A stretch of DNA of 64,000 nt from Sphingomonas sp. Y38-1Y (GTDB lineage Bacteria > Pseudomonadota > Alphaproteobacteria > Sphingomonadales > Sphingomonadaceae). The translations under genes were made by a program, and so were the position numbers. Shown piece after piece: positions 1 to 9,114 of the stretch (position 1 is its first letter; each line of letters begins with the position of its first letter). The DNA is taken from the NCBI RefSeq assembly GCF_032391395.1, contig NZ_CP135916.1:434001-498000 (forward strand). The letters are read 5' to 3'. The notes below the pieces were generated by a model. It was given only the letters and a program-made list of their open reading frames with translations. It had not been told where the DNA came from and made no database searches.

Positions 1-1124
1 TTGTCGGGCAGCGGCACGACGCTGATGCTCTGGCGCGTCAGCTTCTCGATCTGGCGAAGATAGCCCTTCTCCTCGGCATCGCAGAAGGCGAACGCCACGC
101 CCGTCTTGCCCGCCCGCGCGGTGCGGCCGATGCGATGGACATATTGCTCGGCCACGTTGGGCAGCTCGAAGTTGAGCACATGGCTGACGTCCGACACGTC
201 GATGCCGCGCGCGGCGATGTCGGTCGCGACCAGGATCTTGACCTTGCCCGCGCGGAAATCGGCCAGCGCCTTCTCCCGCTGCGGCTGCGACTTGTTGCCG
301 TGGATCGCGTGGCTGACGATGCCGTTCGAGCCCAGCAGCTTCACGACGCGGTCGGCACCATGCTTGGTGCGCGTGAACACGATCGCGCGTTCGACCTCGT
401 TGCGCTGGAAGAACAGCGTCAAGAGCGCCTGCTTCTCGGCCTGGTTGACGTGCGTGACATACTGCTCGACGCGCTCGGCGGTCGAGCTCACCGGAGCGAC
501 GCGCACCTCGACCGGGTCGGTCAGGAACTTGTCGGCCAGCTCCTTGATCGTCTTCGGCATGGTGGCCGAGAAGAACAGCGACTGGCGATCGACCGGCAGC
601 ATCGCGACGATCTTGCGAAGCGTATGGATGAAGCCGAGGTCGAGCATCTGGTCCGCCTCGTCCAGGACGAGGATCTCCAGATCGGCCAGGCTCATGCAGC
701 GCTGCTCGATCAGGTCCATCAGCCGGCCCGGCGTGGCGACCAGGATGTCGACGCCCGCGGCGGTGTCGCGGCGGTTGCGGCCGATCGGCACGCCGCCGAA
801 CACGGTCGCGACGGTCAGCTTGGTGAACTTGGCATAGTCGCGTGCCGAATCGGCGATCTGGCTGGCGAGCTCCCGCGTCGGCGCGAGCACCAGCATGCGG
901 CAGCGCATCGGCTTGCGGCGGATGTTCGCCTTCACCAGCCGGTCGATCGACGGCAGCATGAACGCCGCGGTCTTGCCGGTGCCGGTCTGCGCGATGCCGA
1001 GCAGGTCGTTGCCGTCGAGCAGCGCCGGGATCGACTGCTGCTGAATGGGGGTGGGGGTGTCGTAATTCTTCTGCGCGAGCGCATCGAGCACGGGCCGCGA
1101 GAGGCCGAGCGACGAAAAGGACAT
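1..1124 (-). CDS. DEAD-box ATP-dependent RNA helicase, RhlE-like (3' end outside window)
   Basis: ATP-dependent RNA helicase that remodels RNA duplexes in ribosome assembly or mRNA turnover. The visible 374 residues hold the whole two-domain core: a Q motif near residue 25 (TPIQ), motif I AQTGTGKT, Ia PTRELA, motif II DEAD, motif III SAT, motif V with ARGID, and motif VI HRIGRTARAG. The start is the ATG read from 1124, giving MSFSSLGL, a normal beginning for this family. The left edge removes only the C-terminal tail, which in RhlE-type proteins is basic and variable, so the exact subfamily cannot be settled. It lies on the same strand as recF, about 190 bases downstream of it, and that gap shows no gene. 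Confidence 0.93.
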   Translation of the reverse strand, partial: MSFSSLGLSRPVLDALAQKNYDTPTPIQQQSIPALLDGNDLLGIAQTGTGKTAAFMLPSIDRLVKANIRRKPMRCRMLVLAPTRELASQIADSARDYAKFTKLTVATVFGGVPIGRNRRDTAAGVDILVATPGRLMDLIEQRCMSLADLEILVLDEADQMLDLGFIHTLRKIVAMLPVDRQSLFFSATMPKTIKELADKFLTDPVEVRVAPVSSTAERVEQYVTHVNQAEKQALLTLFFQRNEVERAIVFTRTKHGADRVVKLLGSNGIVSHAIHGNKSQPQREKALADFRAGKVKILVATDIAARGIDVSDVSHVLNFELPNVAEQYVHRIGRTARAGKTGVAFAFCDAEEKGYLRQIEKLTRQSISVVPLPD

Positions 1125-1316
1125 GGAAAACTCGTATCTTGGCGCGTCGGGCACGACAAAAGGCGCACGACGGGCGGGGTCGTTGAGGCGCCCCGCGTGA
1201 CATGGGATGCTGGCTAGGCGACGCGAGCCTGGCGGGATTGTTCACCCTCGCCGATCACGCTGCTTCGGTTGAAAGCGTCGCTGCACTGCGGCAAATGGGC
1301 CGGAACAACGAAAAAG

Positions 1317-2384
1317 TCAAGCCGGGCTGAGTTGCCCCGCGGCGACATGCAGCCGCGTCGCCTCCTGCCCGAGTTCGGCGAACAGCGCGTCTTCGGTCCC
1401 GGTCATCCATACCTGCCCCTTGCCCGCAAGCCGATCGAACAGCGCGGCGCGGCGGATGGGGTCGAGATGCGCGGCCACCTCATCCAGCAGCAGCACCGGC
1501 GGGTGCGGCATCGTCGCGGCGACGAGATCGGCGTGCGCGAGCACGATGCCAAGCAGTAGCGCCTTCTGCTCGCCAGTCGAACACAGCGCCGCCGCCTGCG
1601 CCTTGTCACGATGCGCGACGGCGAGGTCGGCGCGGTGCGGGCCGACCAATGTCCGTCCTGCCGCGGCATCGCGCCCGCGGCCTTGCGCCAGCTCGCGCAC
1701 CAGTCCGTCGCGATCGCCCGCCCAGCCTTCAAGCGCGAGCGACGGGCGTGCGAAAGGGCCTTCGCTGGCGGACTCGAGAATCGCCGACAGCGCCGCCACG
1801 GTCCGCCGCCGCGCCGCGTCAATCGCCGCGCCATGCTCGCCCATCCGCGCCTCGAGCGCGACGAGCCATTGCGGATCGGTGGGCGCATCGTCGGCGAGCA
1901 GCCGGTTGCGCTCGCGCATCGCGGTTTCGTAGCGCGTCGCGTGGGCGGCGTGACCGGGCTCCAGCGCCAGCGTCAGCCGATCGAGGAACCGCCGCCGCTC
2001 GCTCGCCGGTTCGGCGAATAGCCGGTCCATCGCGGGCGTCAGCCACAGCACCGCCAGCCATTCGGCGAGCGCGGTGGCGGGCGCGCCGGCGCCGTTGATC
2101 CGCACGATCCGCCGCTCGGGCGCGCGCGGCTCGACGCCGGTGCCGAGCACCGCATCGCCGATCAGCGTCGCGGCGACGCCGAAGCCGCCGGGCCCGCCCT
2201 GCCGCGCCATCGCCGGAAAGGTCGCGCGGCGCAGGCCGCGACCGGGGGCGAGCAGCGACACCGCCTCCAGCACGTTGGTCTTGCCCGCGCCATTCTCCCC
2301 CGTCAGCGCGACGAAGCCCGGCCCCGGCTCGATCACCGCGTCGGCATGGTTGCGAAAGTCGCTGAGCGCGAGACGGACGAGCAT
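1317..2384 (-). CDS. recF: DNA replication and repair protein RecF
   Basis: RecF is an SMC-like ATPase that with RecO and RecR loads RecA at single-strand gaps. The 355-residue product has the usual family length. It begins with the typical RecF segment (LALSDFRNH), has Walker [10 protein letters not shown] near residue 35, and carries a late Walker B/D-loop segment with [11 protein letters not shown] near residue 300. Closing residues around WMTGTE fit the family. The gene is divergent from the small lipoprotein gene, with about 90 bases between the starts. It is not next to dnaA, dnaN or gyrB here, which is common in alphaproteobacteria. Confidence 0.96.
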   Translation of the reverse strand: MLVRLALSDFRNHADAVIEPGPGFVALTGENGAGKTNVLEAVSLLAPGRGLRRATFPAMARQGGPGGFGVAATLIGDAVLGTGVEPRAPERRIVRINGAGAPATALAEWLAVLWLTPAMDRLFAEPASERRRFLDRLTLALEPGHAAHATRYETAMRERNRLLADDAPTDPQWLVALEARMGEHGAAIDAARRRTVAALSAILESASEGPFARPSLALEGWAGDRDGLVRELAQGRGRDAAAGRTLVGPHRADLAVAHRDKAQAAALCSTGEQKALLLGIVLAHADLVAATMPHPPVLLLDEVAAHLDPIRRAALFDRLAGKGQVWMTGTEDALFAELGQEATRLHVAAGQLSPA

Positions 2385-2476
2385 TGGAGCGGCTTAGGAG
2401 CGGGAGCGACCGGCGCGCAACCTTCGCTTCATCGCGGCGTTGCCCCGGGCCATAGACTTTGATCGAGGTGAGTAAG

Positions 2477-2824
2477 ATGAAGCTCCGCCCCGCTTTCGCG
2501 CTGCTGCCGCTGGCGCTTGCCGCTGCGGCCTGTGCGCCCCAGTCGCCGCAGGAGCAGCAGGCCGACCAGATCCGCGACCAGGCCGATGCGCAAGGCGACG
2601 CGATCGAGGCCGCCGCCGCCAACCAGGCGGCACAGATGGAAGAGCAGGCCGCGACGCTGACCAACCAGGCGGGCACGTCGCAGGGCTATGACTCGCAGCG
2701 CATCAACGTGCGTGCCGACGCGCTGCGCAAGGAAGCTGAACTGGTCAAGGATCAGGCACAGGCCCGCGCCAAGGCCGTCCGCGACCAGGGCGAGGCGCAG
2801 GCGAGCGCGGTGCTGGCGAAGTAA
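2477..2824 (+). CDS. Small Ala/Gln-rich predicted lipoprotein
   Basis: A 115-residue protein of unknown function. The N-terminus is a clear export signal (MKLRPAFA followed by a hydrophobic Leu/Ala run) ending at a cysteine near residue 20 in the context AAAC-AP, a plausible though weak lipobox. The mature part is rich in Gln, Ala, Asp and charged residues with helical periodicity, so it is probably a coiled or extended helix in the periplasm. I chose the ATG at 2477 over one six codons upstream because the GAGG-type ribosome site at 2465-2472 fits it and the signal peptide then begins cleanly. It is divergent from recF. No specific family recognised. Confidence 0.75.
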   Translation: MKLRPAFALLPLALAAAACAPQSPQEQQADQIRDQADAQGDAIEAAAANQAAQMEEQAATLTNQAGTSQGYDSQRINVRADALRKEAELVKDQAQARAKAVRDQGEAQASAVLAK

Positions 2825-2833
2825 CTCTCTCGC

Positions 2834-2856
2834 GCCCCTCCCCAGGGGGGAGGGGC
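2834..2856. terminator. GC-rich hairpin after the lipoprotein gene
   Basis: A perfect 10-bp stem (GCCCCTCCCC with its complement) and a 3-base loop start ten bases after the stop codon. There is no T tract, so it is either a weak terminator or a half copy of the C/G-rich intergenic repeats found elsewhere in the window. Confidence 0.45.
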
Positions 2857-2904
2857 TATACATATCCCCAACAATCCAATTGACTCCCCCGCCGCCGCCG
2901 CTAG

Positions 2905-2964
2905 TGCCGCCGGCGGGCCACGCGGTCCCAACGCCGCGCGTGCTCTCTGCGAGGAGAGACTGAC
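2905..2964 (+). ncRNA. serC leader-type regulatory RNA (candidate)
   Basis: The region just before the serC start folds into two hairpins. One pairs CACGCG (2919-2924) with CGCGTG (2937-2942). The second pairs CTCTC (2943-2947) with GAGAG (2954-2958) and so hides the ribosome binding site GGAGAG. Established knowledge: alphaproteobacteria have a conserved serC leader motif upstream of serC-serA whose last stem overlaps the serC ribosome site. The geometry and position here match. The assignment comes from recall of that description, not from a covariance search. Exact 5' end uncertain. Confidence 0.65.
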
Positions 2965-4122
2965 ATGACTGACCTGCCTGCCGCCAACGCCACCCTTGCG
3001 TCCGCAAAACCCGCCGAAAAGCCGGCGCGCCCCCATTTCTCCAGCGGTCCCTGCGCCAAGCCGCCCGGCTGGTCCGCCGACAAGCTCGACACGCGCGTGC
3101 TCGGCCGCTCCCACCGCTCGAAGCTCGGCAAGAGCCGCCTCCAGTACGCGATCGACCTGACGCGCGAGATCCTGGGCGTGCCCGACACGCACCGCATCGC
3201 GATCGTTCCCGCCAGCGACACCGGCGCGGTCGAGATGGCGATGTGGTCGCTGCTCGGCGCGCGTCCGGTCACGTTGCTCGCCTGGGAAAGCTTCGGCGAG
3301 GGCTGGGTCACCGACGCGGTCAAGCAGCTCAAGATCGAGCCGACCGTGATGAAGGCGCCCTATGGCGAGATCGTCGACCTGACGACGGTCGACCAGAGCC
3401 ACGACGTCATCTTCACCTGGAACGGCACCACGAGCGGCGTTCGGGTGCCCAGTGGCGAGTGGATCCGCGACGACCGCGAAGGGCTGTCCTTCGCCGACGC
3501 GACCTCGGCCGTGTTCGCGATGGACATGCCCTGGGACAAGCTCGATGTGACCACCTTCTCCTGGCAGAAGGTAATGGGCGGCGAGGGCGGCCACGGTATC
3601 CTGATCCTGGGGCCGCGCGCGGTTGAGCGGCTCGAAAGCTACACCCCCGCCTGGCCGCTGCCCAAGATCTTCCGCATGACCAAGGGCGGAAAGCTGATCG
3701 AGGGCCTGTTCAAGGGCGAGACGATCAACACGCCGTCGATGCTCGCGGTCGAGGATTACATCTTCGCGCTCGAATGGGCGCAGGGCATCGGCGGGCTCAA
3801 TGCGCTGATCGGCCGCTCGACCGCCAATGCGACCGCGCTCGGCCGCATCGTCGACGAGCGCGACTGGCTCGGGCATCTGGCGGCCGATCCGGCGACGCGG
3901 TCGAACACCAGCGTCTGCCTGACCGTCGAGGGCGCGGACGAGGCGTTCATCAAGAAGATGGCGTCGCTCCTCGAAGCCGAAGGCGCCGCTTATGACGTCG
4001 CCGGCTATCGCGACGCGCCGGCGGGGCTGCGCATCTGGTGCGGCGCGACGGTCGACACCGCCGATGTCGAGGCGCTCGGCCCCTGGCTCGACTGGGCCTA
4101 CGCCCAGGCGAAGGCTTCCTAA
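2965..4122 (+). CDS. serC: Phosphoserine aminotransferase
   Basis: PLP enzyme converting 3-phosphohydroxypyruvate and glutamate to phosphoserine, the second step of serine synthesis; homologues also serve pyridoxal phosphate synthesis. The product has 385 residues, the longer alphaproteobacterial form. The N-terminal [12 protein letters not shown] segment and the Schiff-base lysine K202 in TFSWQK are diagnostic. The start ATG follows a GAGGAGAG ribosome site that is itself part of a hairpin (see the leader). serA follows 126 bases downstream after a palindromic repeat, so the two are probably one transcription unit, with the repeat possibly altering the ratio of the two messages. Confidence 0.97.
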   Translation: MTDLPAANATLASAKPAEKPARPHFSSGPCAKPPGWSADKLDTRVLGRSHRSKLGKSRLQYAIDLTREILGVPDTHRIAIVPASDTGAVEMAMWSLLGARPVTLLAWESFGEGWVTDAVKQLKIEPTVMKAPYGEIVDLTTVDQSHDVIFTWNGTTSGVRVPSGEWIRDDREGLSFADATSAVFAMDMPWDKLDVTTFSWQKVMGGEGGHGILILGPRAVERLESYTPAWPLPKIFRMTKGGKLIEGLFKGETINTPSMLAVEDYIFALEWAQGIGGLNALIGRSTANATALGRIVDERDWLGHLAADPATRSNTSVCLTVEGADEAFIKKMASLLEAEGAAYDVAGYRDAPAGLRIWCGATVDTADVEALGPWLDWAYAQAKAS

Positions 4123-4123
4123 A

Positions 4124-4230
4124 GCCCTCTCCCCTTCAGGGGAGAGGGTTGGGAGAGGGGCATGTCGCTCCGTCTCCGCCCGCTCCCCGACTTCCCCTCT
4201 CCCCAGCCCTCTCCCCTGAAGGGGAGAGGG
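4124..4230. repeat. Palindromic intergenic repeat between serC and serA (type D)
   Basis: Two hairpins built from CCCTCTCCCC-type arms with TTCA or TGAA loops flank a spacer. The whole unit is itself an inverted repeat: the left half runs 4124-4160 and the right half about 4192-4230, including GTTGGGAGAGGGG-like sequence. The architecture matches the element at 21992-22096 although the arm sequences differ. It fills nearly the whole serC-serA gap. Confidence 0.85.
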
Positions 4231-4248
4231 AGATATGGAGCCTGAACC

Positions 4249-5826
4249 ATGCCCAAGGTCCTGATTTCCGACAAGATGTCCCCCCTGGCCGCCCAGATCT
4301 TCCGCGAGCGCGGGGTCGAGGTGGACGAGATCACCGGCAAGACGCCCGACGAGCTGAAGGCGATGATCGGCGAGTATGACGGTCTCGCCATCCGCTCCTC
4401 GACCAAGGTGACGAAGGAGATCCTCGACGCCGCGACGAACCTGAAGGTCATCGGCCGCGCCGGCATCGGCGTCGACAATGTCGACATCCCCGCCGCCAGC
4501 GCCGCGGGCGTTGTTGTCATGAACACGCCGTTCGGTAACTCGATCACCACCGCCGAGCACGCGATCGCGCTGATGTTTGCGCTCGCCCGCCAACTTCCCG
4601 AAGCGAATGCGCAGACGCAGGCGGGAACGTGGCCGAAGAACGGCTTCATGGGCGTCGAGGTGACCGGCAAGACGCTCGGCCTGATCGGCGCGGGCAATAT
4701 CGGTTCGATCGTCGCCGACCGCGCGCTCGGTCTCAAGATGAAGGTCGTCGCCTACGACCCGTTCCTCTCGCCCGACCGCGCGCTGGAGCTCGGCATCGAG
4801 AAGGTCGAGCTCGACCAGCTGCTCGCCCGCGCCGACTTCATCACGCTGCACACGCCGCTCACCGACCAGACCCGCAACATCCTCTCGGCCGAGAACTTGG
4901 CCAAGACCAAGAAGGGCGTGCGCATCGTCAACTGCGCGCGCGGCGGCCTGATCGACGAGGCGGCGCTCAAGGAACTGCTCGACAGCGGCCACATCGCCGG
5001 TGCCGCGCTCGACGTGTTCGTGACCGAGCCTGCGAAGGAGCATCCGCTGTTCGGCACGCCGAACTTCGTCGCGACGCCGCATCTGGGCGCCTCGACCAAC
5101 GAGGCGCAGGTCAACGTCGCGCTTCAGGTCGCCGAGCAGATGGCCGACTATCTCGTCTCGGGCGGCGTCACCAACGCGCTCAACATGCCGAGCCTCTCGG
5201 CCGAAGAAGCGCCGCGCATCCGTCCGTACATGGCGCTCGCCGAGCGTCTCGGCAGCCTGGTCGGCCAGCTCAGCCGCGATGCCGCGCCGCGCATCTCGAT
5301 CCACACCGAGGGTGCCGCGGCCGAGCTCAACCCCAAGCCGATCGTCTCGGCGGTTCTCGCGGGTTACCTCCGCGTCCACTCCGACACGGTGAACATGGTC
5401 AACGCGCCCTTTCTCGCGCGCGAGCGCGGGATCGAGGTGCGTGAAGTCCGGACCGAGCGCGAGGGCGATTACCACACCCTCGTCCGCGTCTCGGTCAAGA
5501 CCGAGGCGGGCGAGCGGTCGGTCGCGGGCACGCTGTTCGGCAACGAGGCGCCGCGCGTGGTCGAGCTGTTCGGCATCAAGGTCGAGGCCGATCTTGCCGG
5601 CCACATGCTCTATGTCGTCAACGAGGATGCGCCCGGCTTCATCGGCCGCATCGGCACGACGCTGGGCGAGGCGGGGGTCAACATCGGCACCTTCCATCTC
5701 GGTCGCCGCGCGGCCGGCGGCGAGGCGGTGCTGCTGCTCTCCGTCGACGAGCCCGTCACCCCCGATCTGATCGCCAAGGTCCGCGCGCTCCCGGGCGTCA
5801 AGACGGTGATGGCGCTCAAGTTCTGA
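4249..5826 (+). CDS. serA: D-3-phosphoglycerate dehydrogenase
   Basis: NAD-dependent oxidation of 3-phosphoglycerate, the first committed step of serine synthesis. At 525 residues this is the long form, with an extra intervening domain and a C-terminal ACT domain. Visible markers: the Rossmann motif GLIGAGNIG near residue 145, NCARGGLIDE carrying the substrate arginine, and ATPHLGAST with the catalytic histidine near residue 280. The final 75 residues (VVNEDAPGFIG onward) form the ACT module that in many homologues binds serine as feedback inhibitor. It lies between serC and hisZ on the same strand; hisZ starts 19 bases after its stop. Confidence 0.97.
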   Translation: MPKVLISDKMSPLAAQIFRERGVEVDEITGKTPDELKAMIGEYDGLAIRSSTKVTKEILDAATNLKVIGRAGIGVDNVDIPAASAAGVVVMNTPFGNSITTAEHAIALMFALARQLPEANAQTQAGTWPKNGFMGVEVTGKTLGLIGAGNIGSIVADRALGLKMKVVAYDPFLSPDRALELGIEKVELDQLLARADFITLHTPLTDQTRNILSAENLAKTKKGVRIVNCARGGLIDEAALKELLDSGHIAGAALDVFVTEPAKEHPLFGTPNFVATPHLGASTNEAQVNVALQVAEQMADYLVSGGVTNALNMPSLSAEEAPRIRPYMALAERLGSLVGQLSRDAAPRISIHTEGAAAELNPKPIVSAVLAGYLRVHSDTVNMVNAPFLARERGIEVREVRTEREGDYHTLVRVSVKTEAGERSVAGTLFGNEAPRVVELFGIKVEADLAGHMLYVVNEDAPGFIGRIGTTLGEAGVNIGTFHLGRRAAGGEAVLLLSVDEPVTPDLIAKVRALPGVKTVMALKF

Positions 5827-5845
5827 TGCGGTTAGGAGGCCGGCC

Positions 5846-6940
5846 ATGACCGGCCTCCTGCCCGAAGGGTTTCACGACCGCCTGCCGCCCTTTGCCGACG
5901 CTGCCGCGCGGCTGGAGCGGCGGGTGCTCGCTACCGCGTTCCTGCATGGTTACGAGCAGGTCGACCCGCCGCTGGTCGAGTTCGAAGCGGCGCTCAGGCG
6001 ACGCCTGAAGGCGGGCGGCGCACGCGATTCGGTCCGGTTCGTCGATCCCGTGTCGCAGGCGACGCTGGCGGTTCGGCCCGACATCACCGCACAGGTCGGC
6101 CGGATCGCCGCCACGCGCATGGGTCATCATCCGCGGCCCGTGCGCCTCTCCTATGCCGGCGCGGTCGTGCGCCTGCGCGGCGGTCAGCTTCGACCCGAGC
6201 GCGCGGCGCGCCAGATCGGCTGCGAGCTGATCGGCCGCGACACCGTCGCTGCCGCGCGCGAGATCGTCGGCGTCGCGGTCGAGGCGGTGCAGGCGGCGGG
6301 GCTGGTCGGCCTGTCGATCGACTTCACGCTGCCCGACCTCCTCACCGAACTCGCCCGCGATTTCGCCCCCGATCGGCTGGCGGCGCTGCGCGAGGCGCTG
6401 GACGGAAAGGATGCCGCCGGCGTCGCGGCGATCGATTCCGACTTCCTGCCGCTGATCGAGGCCGCGGGGCCGTTCGCGCCCGCACTCGCCCGACTGCGGG
6501 GAAGCGCACATGGCGCCGCGCTCGCAAGCCGGCTCGACGGGCTGGAGGCGATCGCCGCGTCGGTGCCGGACGGCGTCGCGCTGACGCTCGACCCCACCGA
6601 GCGGCACGGGTTCGAGTACCAGAGCTGGCTCGGCTTCTCGCTGTTCCAGGTCGGCGTGCCGGTCGAGGTGGGTCGCGGCGGCACCTATGCGATCGTCCAT
6701 GACGATGGCGCTGAGGAAGCCGCGGTCGGCTTCTCGATCTATGCCGATGCGATCTTGGACGCCGGCCTCGCGCCGGTCGAGCGCCGCCGGCTGTTCGTGC
6801 CCGTCGATGCCGATGCCGCCCAAGCGGCGGCGCTGCGCGGCCAGGGCTGGGTCACGGTCGCCGCGCTCGAGGACGGCGACACGCCGCAAGCCCAGCTCTG
6901 CACCCACGTCCTGACGTCCGAGGGACCCAGACCCATATGA
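5846..6940 (+). CDS. hisZ: ATP phosphoribosyltransferase regulatory subunit
   Basis: HisZ is a catalytically dead histidyl-tRNA synthetase relative that pairs with short-form HisG to start histidine synthesis and carry feedback control. The 364 residues show the class II synthetase-like core: GFHDRLPP at the N-terminus, RPDITAQVGR (motif 2-like) near residue 75, and FSLFQVGVPVEVGRGG near residue 265. Location after serA is the usual sphingomonad order; adenylosuccinate synthetase often follows in relatives I recall but is absent here. The stop overlaps the next start by four bases (ATGA, 6937-6940), implying translational coupling to the phospholipase D-like gene. Confidence 0.92.
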   Translation: MTGLLPEGFHDRLPPFADAAARLERRVLATAFLHGYEQVDPPLVEFEAALRRRLKAGGARDSVRFVDPVSQATLAVRPDITAQVGRIAATRMGHHPRPVRLSYAGAVVRLRGGQLRPERAARQIGCELIGRDTVAAAREIVGVAVEAVQAAGLVGLSIDFTLPDLLTELARDFAPDRLAALREALDGKDAAGVAAIDSDFLPLIEAAGPFAPALARLRGSAHGAALASRLDGLEAIAASVPDGVALTLDPTERHGFEYQSWLGFSLFQVGVPVEVGRGGTYAIVHDDGAEEAAVGFSIYADAILDAGLAPVERRRLFVPVDADAAQAAALRGQGWVTVAALEDGDTPQAQLCTHVLTSEGPRPI

Positions 6941-8397
6941 CCCTCGCCGAGCATGGCTGGCGCACCGACCGGGCGAACCGGGCGGCGCTGATCGTCGATG
7001 CCGCCGACTATTACGCCCATGCCCGCCGCGCGATGATGCAGGCGCGCGAGCGGATCATGCTGATCGGCTGGGACTTCGACACGCGCATCATCCTCGACCG
7101 GACCAACCCTCGCGACGGTGCGCCGACCGAGCTGGGGCCGTTCCTGACCTGGCTGGCCGACACCAAGCCTGACCTGTGCATCAACATCCTCACCTGGGAC
7201 GTGGCGGCAGTGAAGCTGCTTGGCCGAGGCACCACCGCGCTCAGGCTGCTGCGCTGGATGGCGCGGCCGAACATCACCTTCCTGCCCGACAATGCGCACC
7301 CGTTCGCGGCCAGCCATCACCAGAAGATCGTCGTCATCGACGACAGCTTCGCGTTCTGCGGCGGGATCGACATGACCGCCTCGCGATGGGACACGCGCGA
7401 GCATCTGGACGATGACGAGCGGCGGCGGCGGCCGTTCACCGGCCGGCGCTACATGCCGTGGCACGACGCCTCGATGGCGGTCGACGGCGACGTGGCGAAG
7501 GCGCTGGGCGACCTGGCGCGCCTGCGTTGGACGATCGCGGGCGGCGACGACCTGCCGGAGCCCGAGCCGGGGAACGATCCCTGGCCCGACGCGCTCGATC
7601 CGCAGTTTCGCGACGTCGACATCACCATCGCCCGCACGCGCGGGCTGATCGACGATGTCGAGGAAGTGCGAGAGATCGAGGCGATGTTCGTCGCGATGAT
7701 CGCGGGCGTGAAGCGCCACGCCTATATCGAGACGCAGTATTTCGCCTCGCGCGTGATCGCGGAGGCGATCGTCAAGCGGCTGGACGAGCCCGACGGTCCC
7801 GAGTTCGTGATCGTCAATCCGATGGTCGCCGATGGCTGGCTGGAGGAAGAGGTGATGGGCGCCGCGCGTGCCGAACTGGTCGAGGCGCTCCGCCAGCATC
7901 CCAACCATCACCGCGCGCGCATCTATACGCCCATCACCCATCGCGGCGCCGACATCTATGTCCATGCCAAGATCATGGTCGCCGACGAGGACGTGCTGCG
8001 CGTCGGCTCGGCGAACATGAACAACCGCTCGATGGGCCTGGACAGCGAATGCGACCTGGTGATCGAGGCGGACGGTGATGAGCGGCGGGCAGTGATCGCG
8101 GGCATCCGCGATGACCTCCTCGCCGAGCATCTGGGCGTGACCGCTGCGGTCGTTGCCGAAACGCTCGCGCAGACGGGTTCGCTGGTCGAGACGGTGGAGC
8201 GGCTGCGCGGGTCGGGCCGCACGCTTCGCCCCTTCGATCCGCCTGAGAAGGGCGATCTCCAGCGCGACATCGCGCGCAGCCAGGCGCTCGATCCCGAACA
8301 TCCGGAGCAGGCGTTCGAGCCCGCGCATCACGGTGGGCTGGTCGCCGGAATCAAGCGACGGGTGCGAAAGGCGAAGCGTCGGCGGCACGCGCGCTGA
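6937..8397 (+). CDS. Phospholipase D-like phosphatidyltransferase/hydrolase
   Basis: A 486-residue PLD-superfamily protein. Both catalytic HKD motifs are intact: H128-x-K130-x4-D135 followed by GGIDMTASRWD, and H343-x-K345-x4-D350 followed by GSANMNNRSMG. Two HKD halves in one chain plus conserved flanking blocks (IGWDFDTR near 43, IETQYF in the middle) resemble eukaryote-like bacterial phospholipase D rather than cardiolipin synthase. There is no obvious signal peptide and no membrane span at the N-terminus, unlike cardiolipin synthases. The C-terminus is basic, which could help membrane contact. It starts inside the hisZ stop codon. Substrate is inferred to be phospholipid. Confidence 0.88.
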   Translation: MTLAEHGWRTDRANRAALIVDAADYYAHARRAMMQARERIMLIGWDFDTRIILDRTNPRDGAPTELGPFLTWLADTKPDLCINILTWDVAAVKLLGRGTTALRLLRWMARPNITFLPDNAHPFAASHHQKIVVIDDSFAFCGGIDMTASRWDTREHLDDDERRRRPFTGRRYMPWHDASMAVDGDVAKALGDLARLRWTIAGGDDLPEPEPGNDPWPDALDPQFRDVDITIARTRGLIDDVEEVREIEAMFVAMIAGVKRHAYIETQYFASRVIAEAIVKRLDEPDGPEFVIVNPMVADGWLEEEVMGAARAELVEALRQHPNHHRARIYTPITHRGADIYVHAKIMVADEDVLRVGSANMNNRSMGLDSECDLVIEADGDERRAVIAGIRDDLLAEHLGVTAAVVAETLAQTGSLVETVERLRGSGRTLRPFDPPEKGDLQRDIARSQALDPEHPEQAFEPAHHGGLVAGIKRRVRKAKRRRHAR

Positions 8398-8413
8398 CCA
8401 CAAAGCCCTCCGC

Positions 8414-8486
8414 TCGTCCTGAGCTTGTCGAAGGACATGTCCAAGTCGCATCGCTCGCGACACGTGCTTCGACAGGCTCAGCACGA
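8414..8486. repeat. Intergenic palindromic repeat, type A, copy 1
   Basis: Left arm TCGTCCTGAGCTTGTCGAAG (8414-8433) and right arm CTTCGACAGGCTCAGCACGA (8467-8486) are near-perfect reverse complements around a 33-base spacer. The same arms recur at 15918-15997 and 21879-21958. This type is common between genes of sphingomonads. The remaining gap to the next gene (8490-8630) shows no gene. Confidence 0.9.
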
Positions 8487-8630
8487 TCGGTCTGGGGGGG
8501 GCGAACGCTCGTTTCCGCCCGCCGGTTCGATTCCAGCGGCGAAACGAGCCGTTCGTTCAGGAAGTCATCGAAGCGTCATGCTACCCAACACTCGCCCGCC
8601 TGGCGTCGCGGGTACTGTGGGGGACTGCCT

Positions 8631-9041
8631 GTGCCGCTGAAACACTCGATCGTCGTGCTCGGTTCCGGGCTCGCGCTGTTCGCCGCCACGCCCGCCTGGG
8701 CCGAGGACGCATCAGCCGCAGCCGAAACGCATTCGGTGATCGAGAAGGTGGGCGAAGGGCTCGCCAGTTTCTTCGGCCGCGAGATCGCCGGCGCCCGCAC
8801 CGCGAGCGGCGAGAAGTGCGATCCCGAAACGCTGACCGCCGCGCACAAGACGCTTCCGTTCGGCAGCCTCGTCCGCGTGACCGACGCGCTGACCGGCAAC
8901 AGCGTCATCGTCCGCATCAACGACCGCGGCCCCTTCTCGGGCAAGCGCGTGATCGACCTGTCCAAGGCCGCCGCCCGCGAACTCGGCATCCTTGGCCGCG
9001 GCACCGCTCGGGTCGCGATGAGCCTCGTCGCCCGCAACTGA
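8631..9041 (+). CDS. RlpA-like double-psi beta-barrel secreted protein
   Basis: A 136-residue exported protein. Residues 1-24 form a signal peptide ending ATPAWA. The rest is one RlpA/DPBB domain with the family blocks TASGE, TAAHKTLPFGSLVRV, VRINDRGPF and RVIDLSKAAARELG. In long RlpA proteins this domain trims denuded glycan strands at the septum. Here it stands alone, without a SPOR domain, so its target is less clear; the catalytic-type Asp in the INDRGP loop is present. The start is GTG; no in-frame ATG lies nearby. It is monocistronic, with a repeat upstream and ppc 73 bases downstream. Confidence 0.85.
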   Translation: MPLKHSIVVLGSGLALFAATPAWAEDASAAAETHSVIEKVGEGLASFFGREIAGARTASGEKCDPETLTAAHKTLPFGSLVRVTDALTGNSVIVRINDRGPFSGKRVIDLSKAAARELGILGRGTARVAMSLVARN

Positions 9042-9114
9042 ATTGCCGCGGCAGGCGCTGTCGCATTCGTATTGATGCGTTGACCCATTGGGCGCTGCGG
9101 TGCAGCAAGGCGCC

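Noticed and set aside
1125..1316. Possible RNA gene between recF and the helicase gene
   Set aside because: No cloverleaf, no strong hairpin with T tract, no conserved motif I recognise.
2752..5847. Very long open frame opposite serC and serA (over 1000 codons)
   Set aside because: GC-rich shadow of real genes: Arg- and His-rich, no conserved motifs, crosses repeats.
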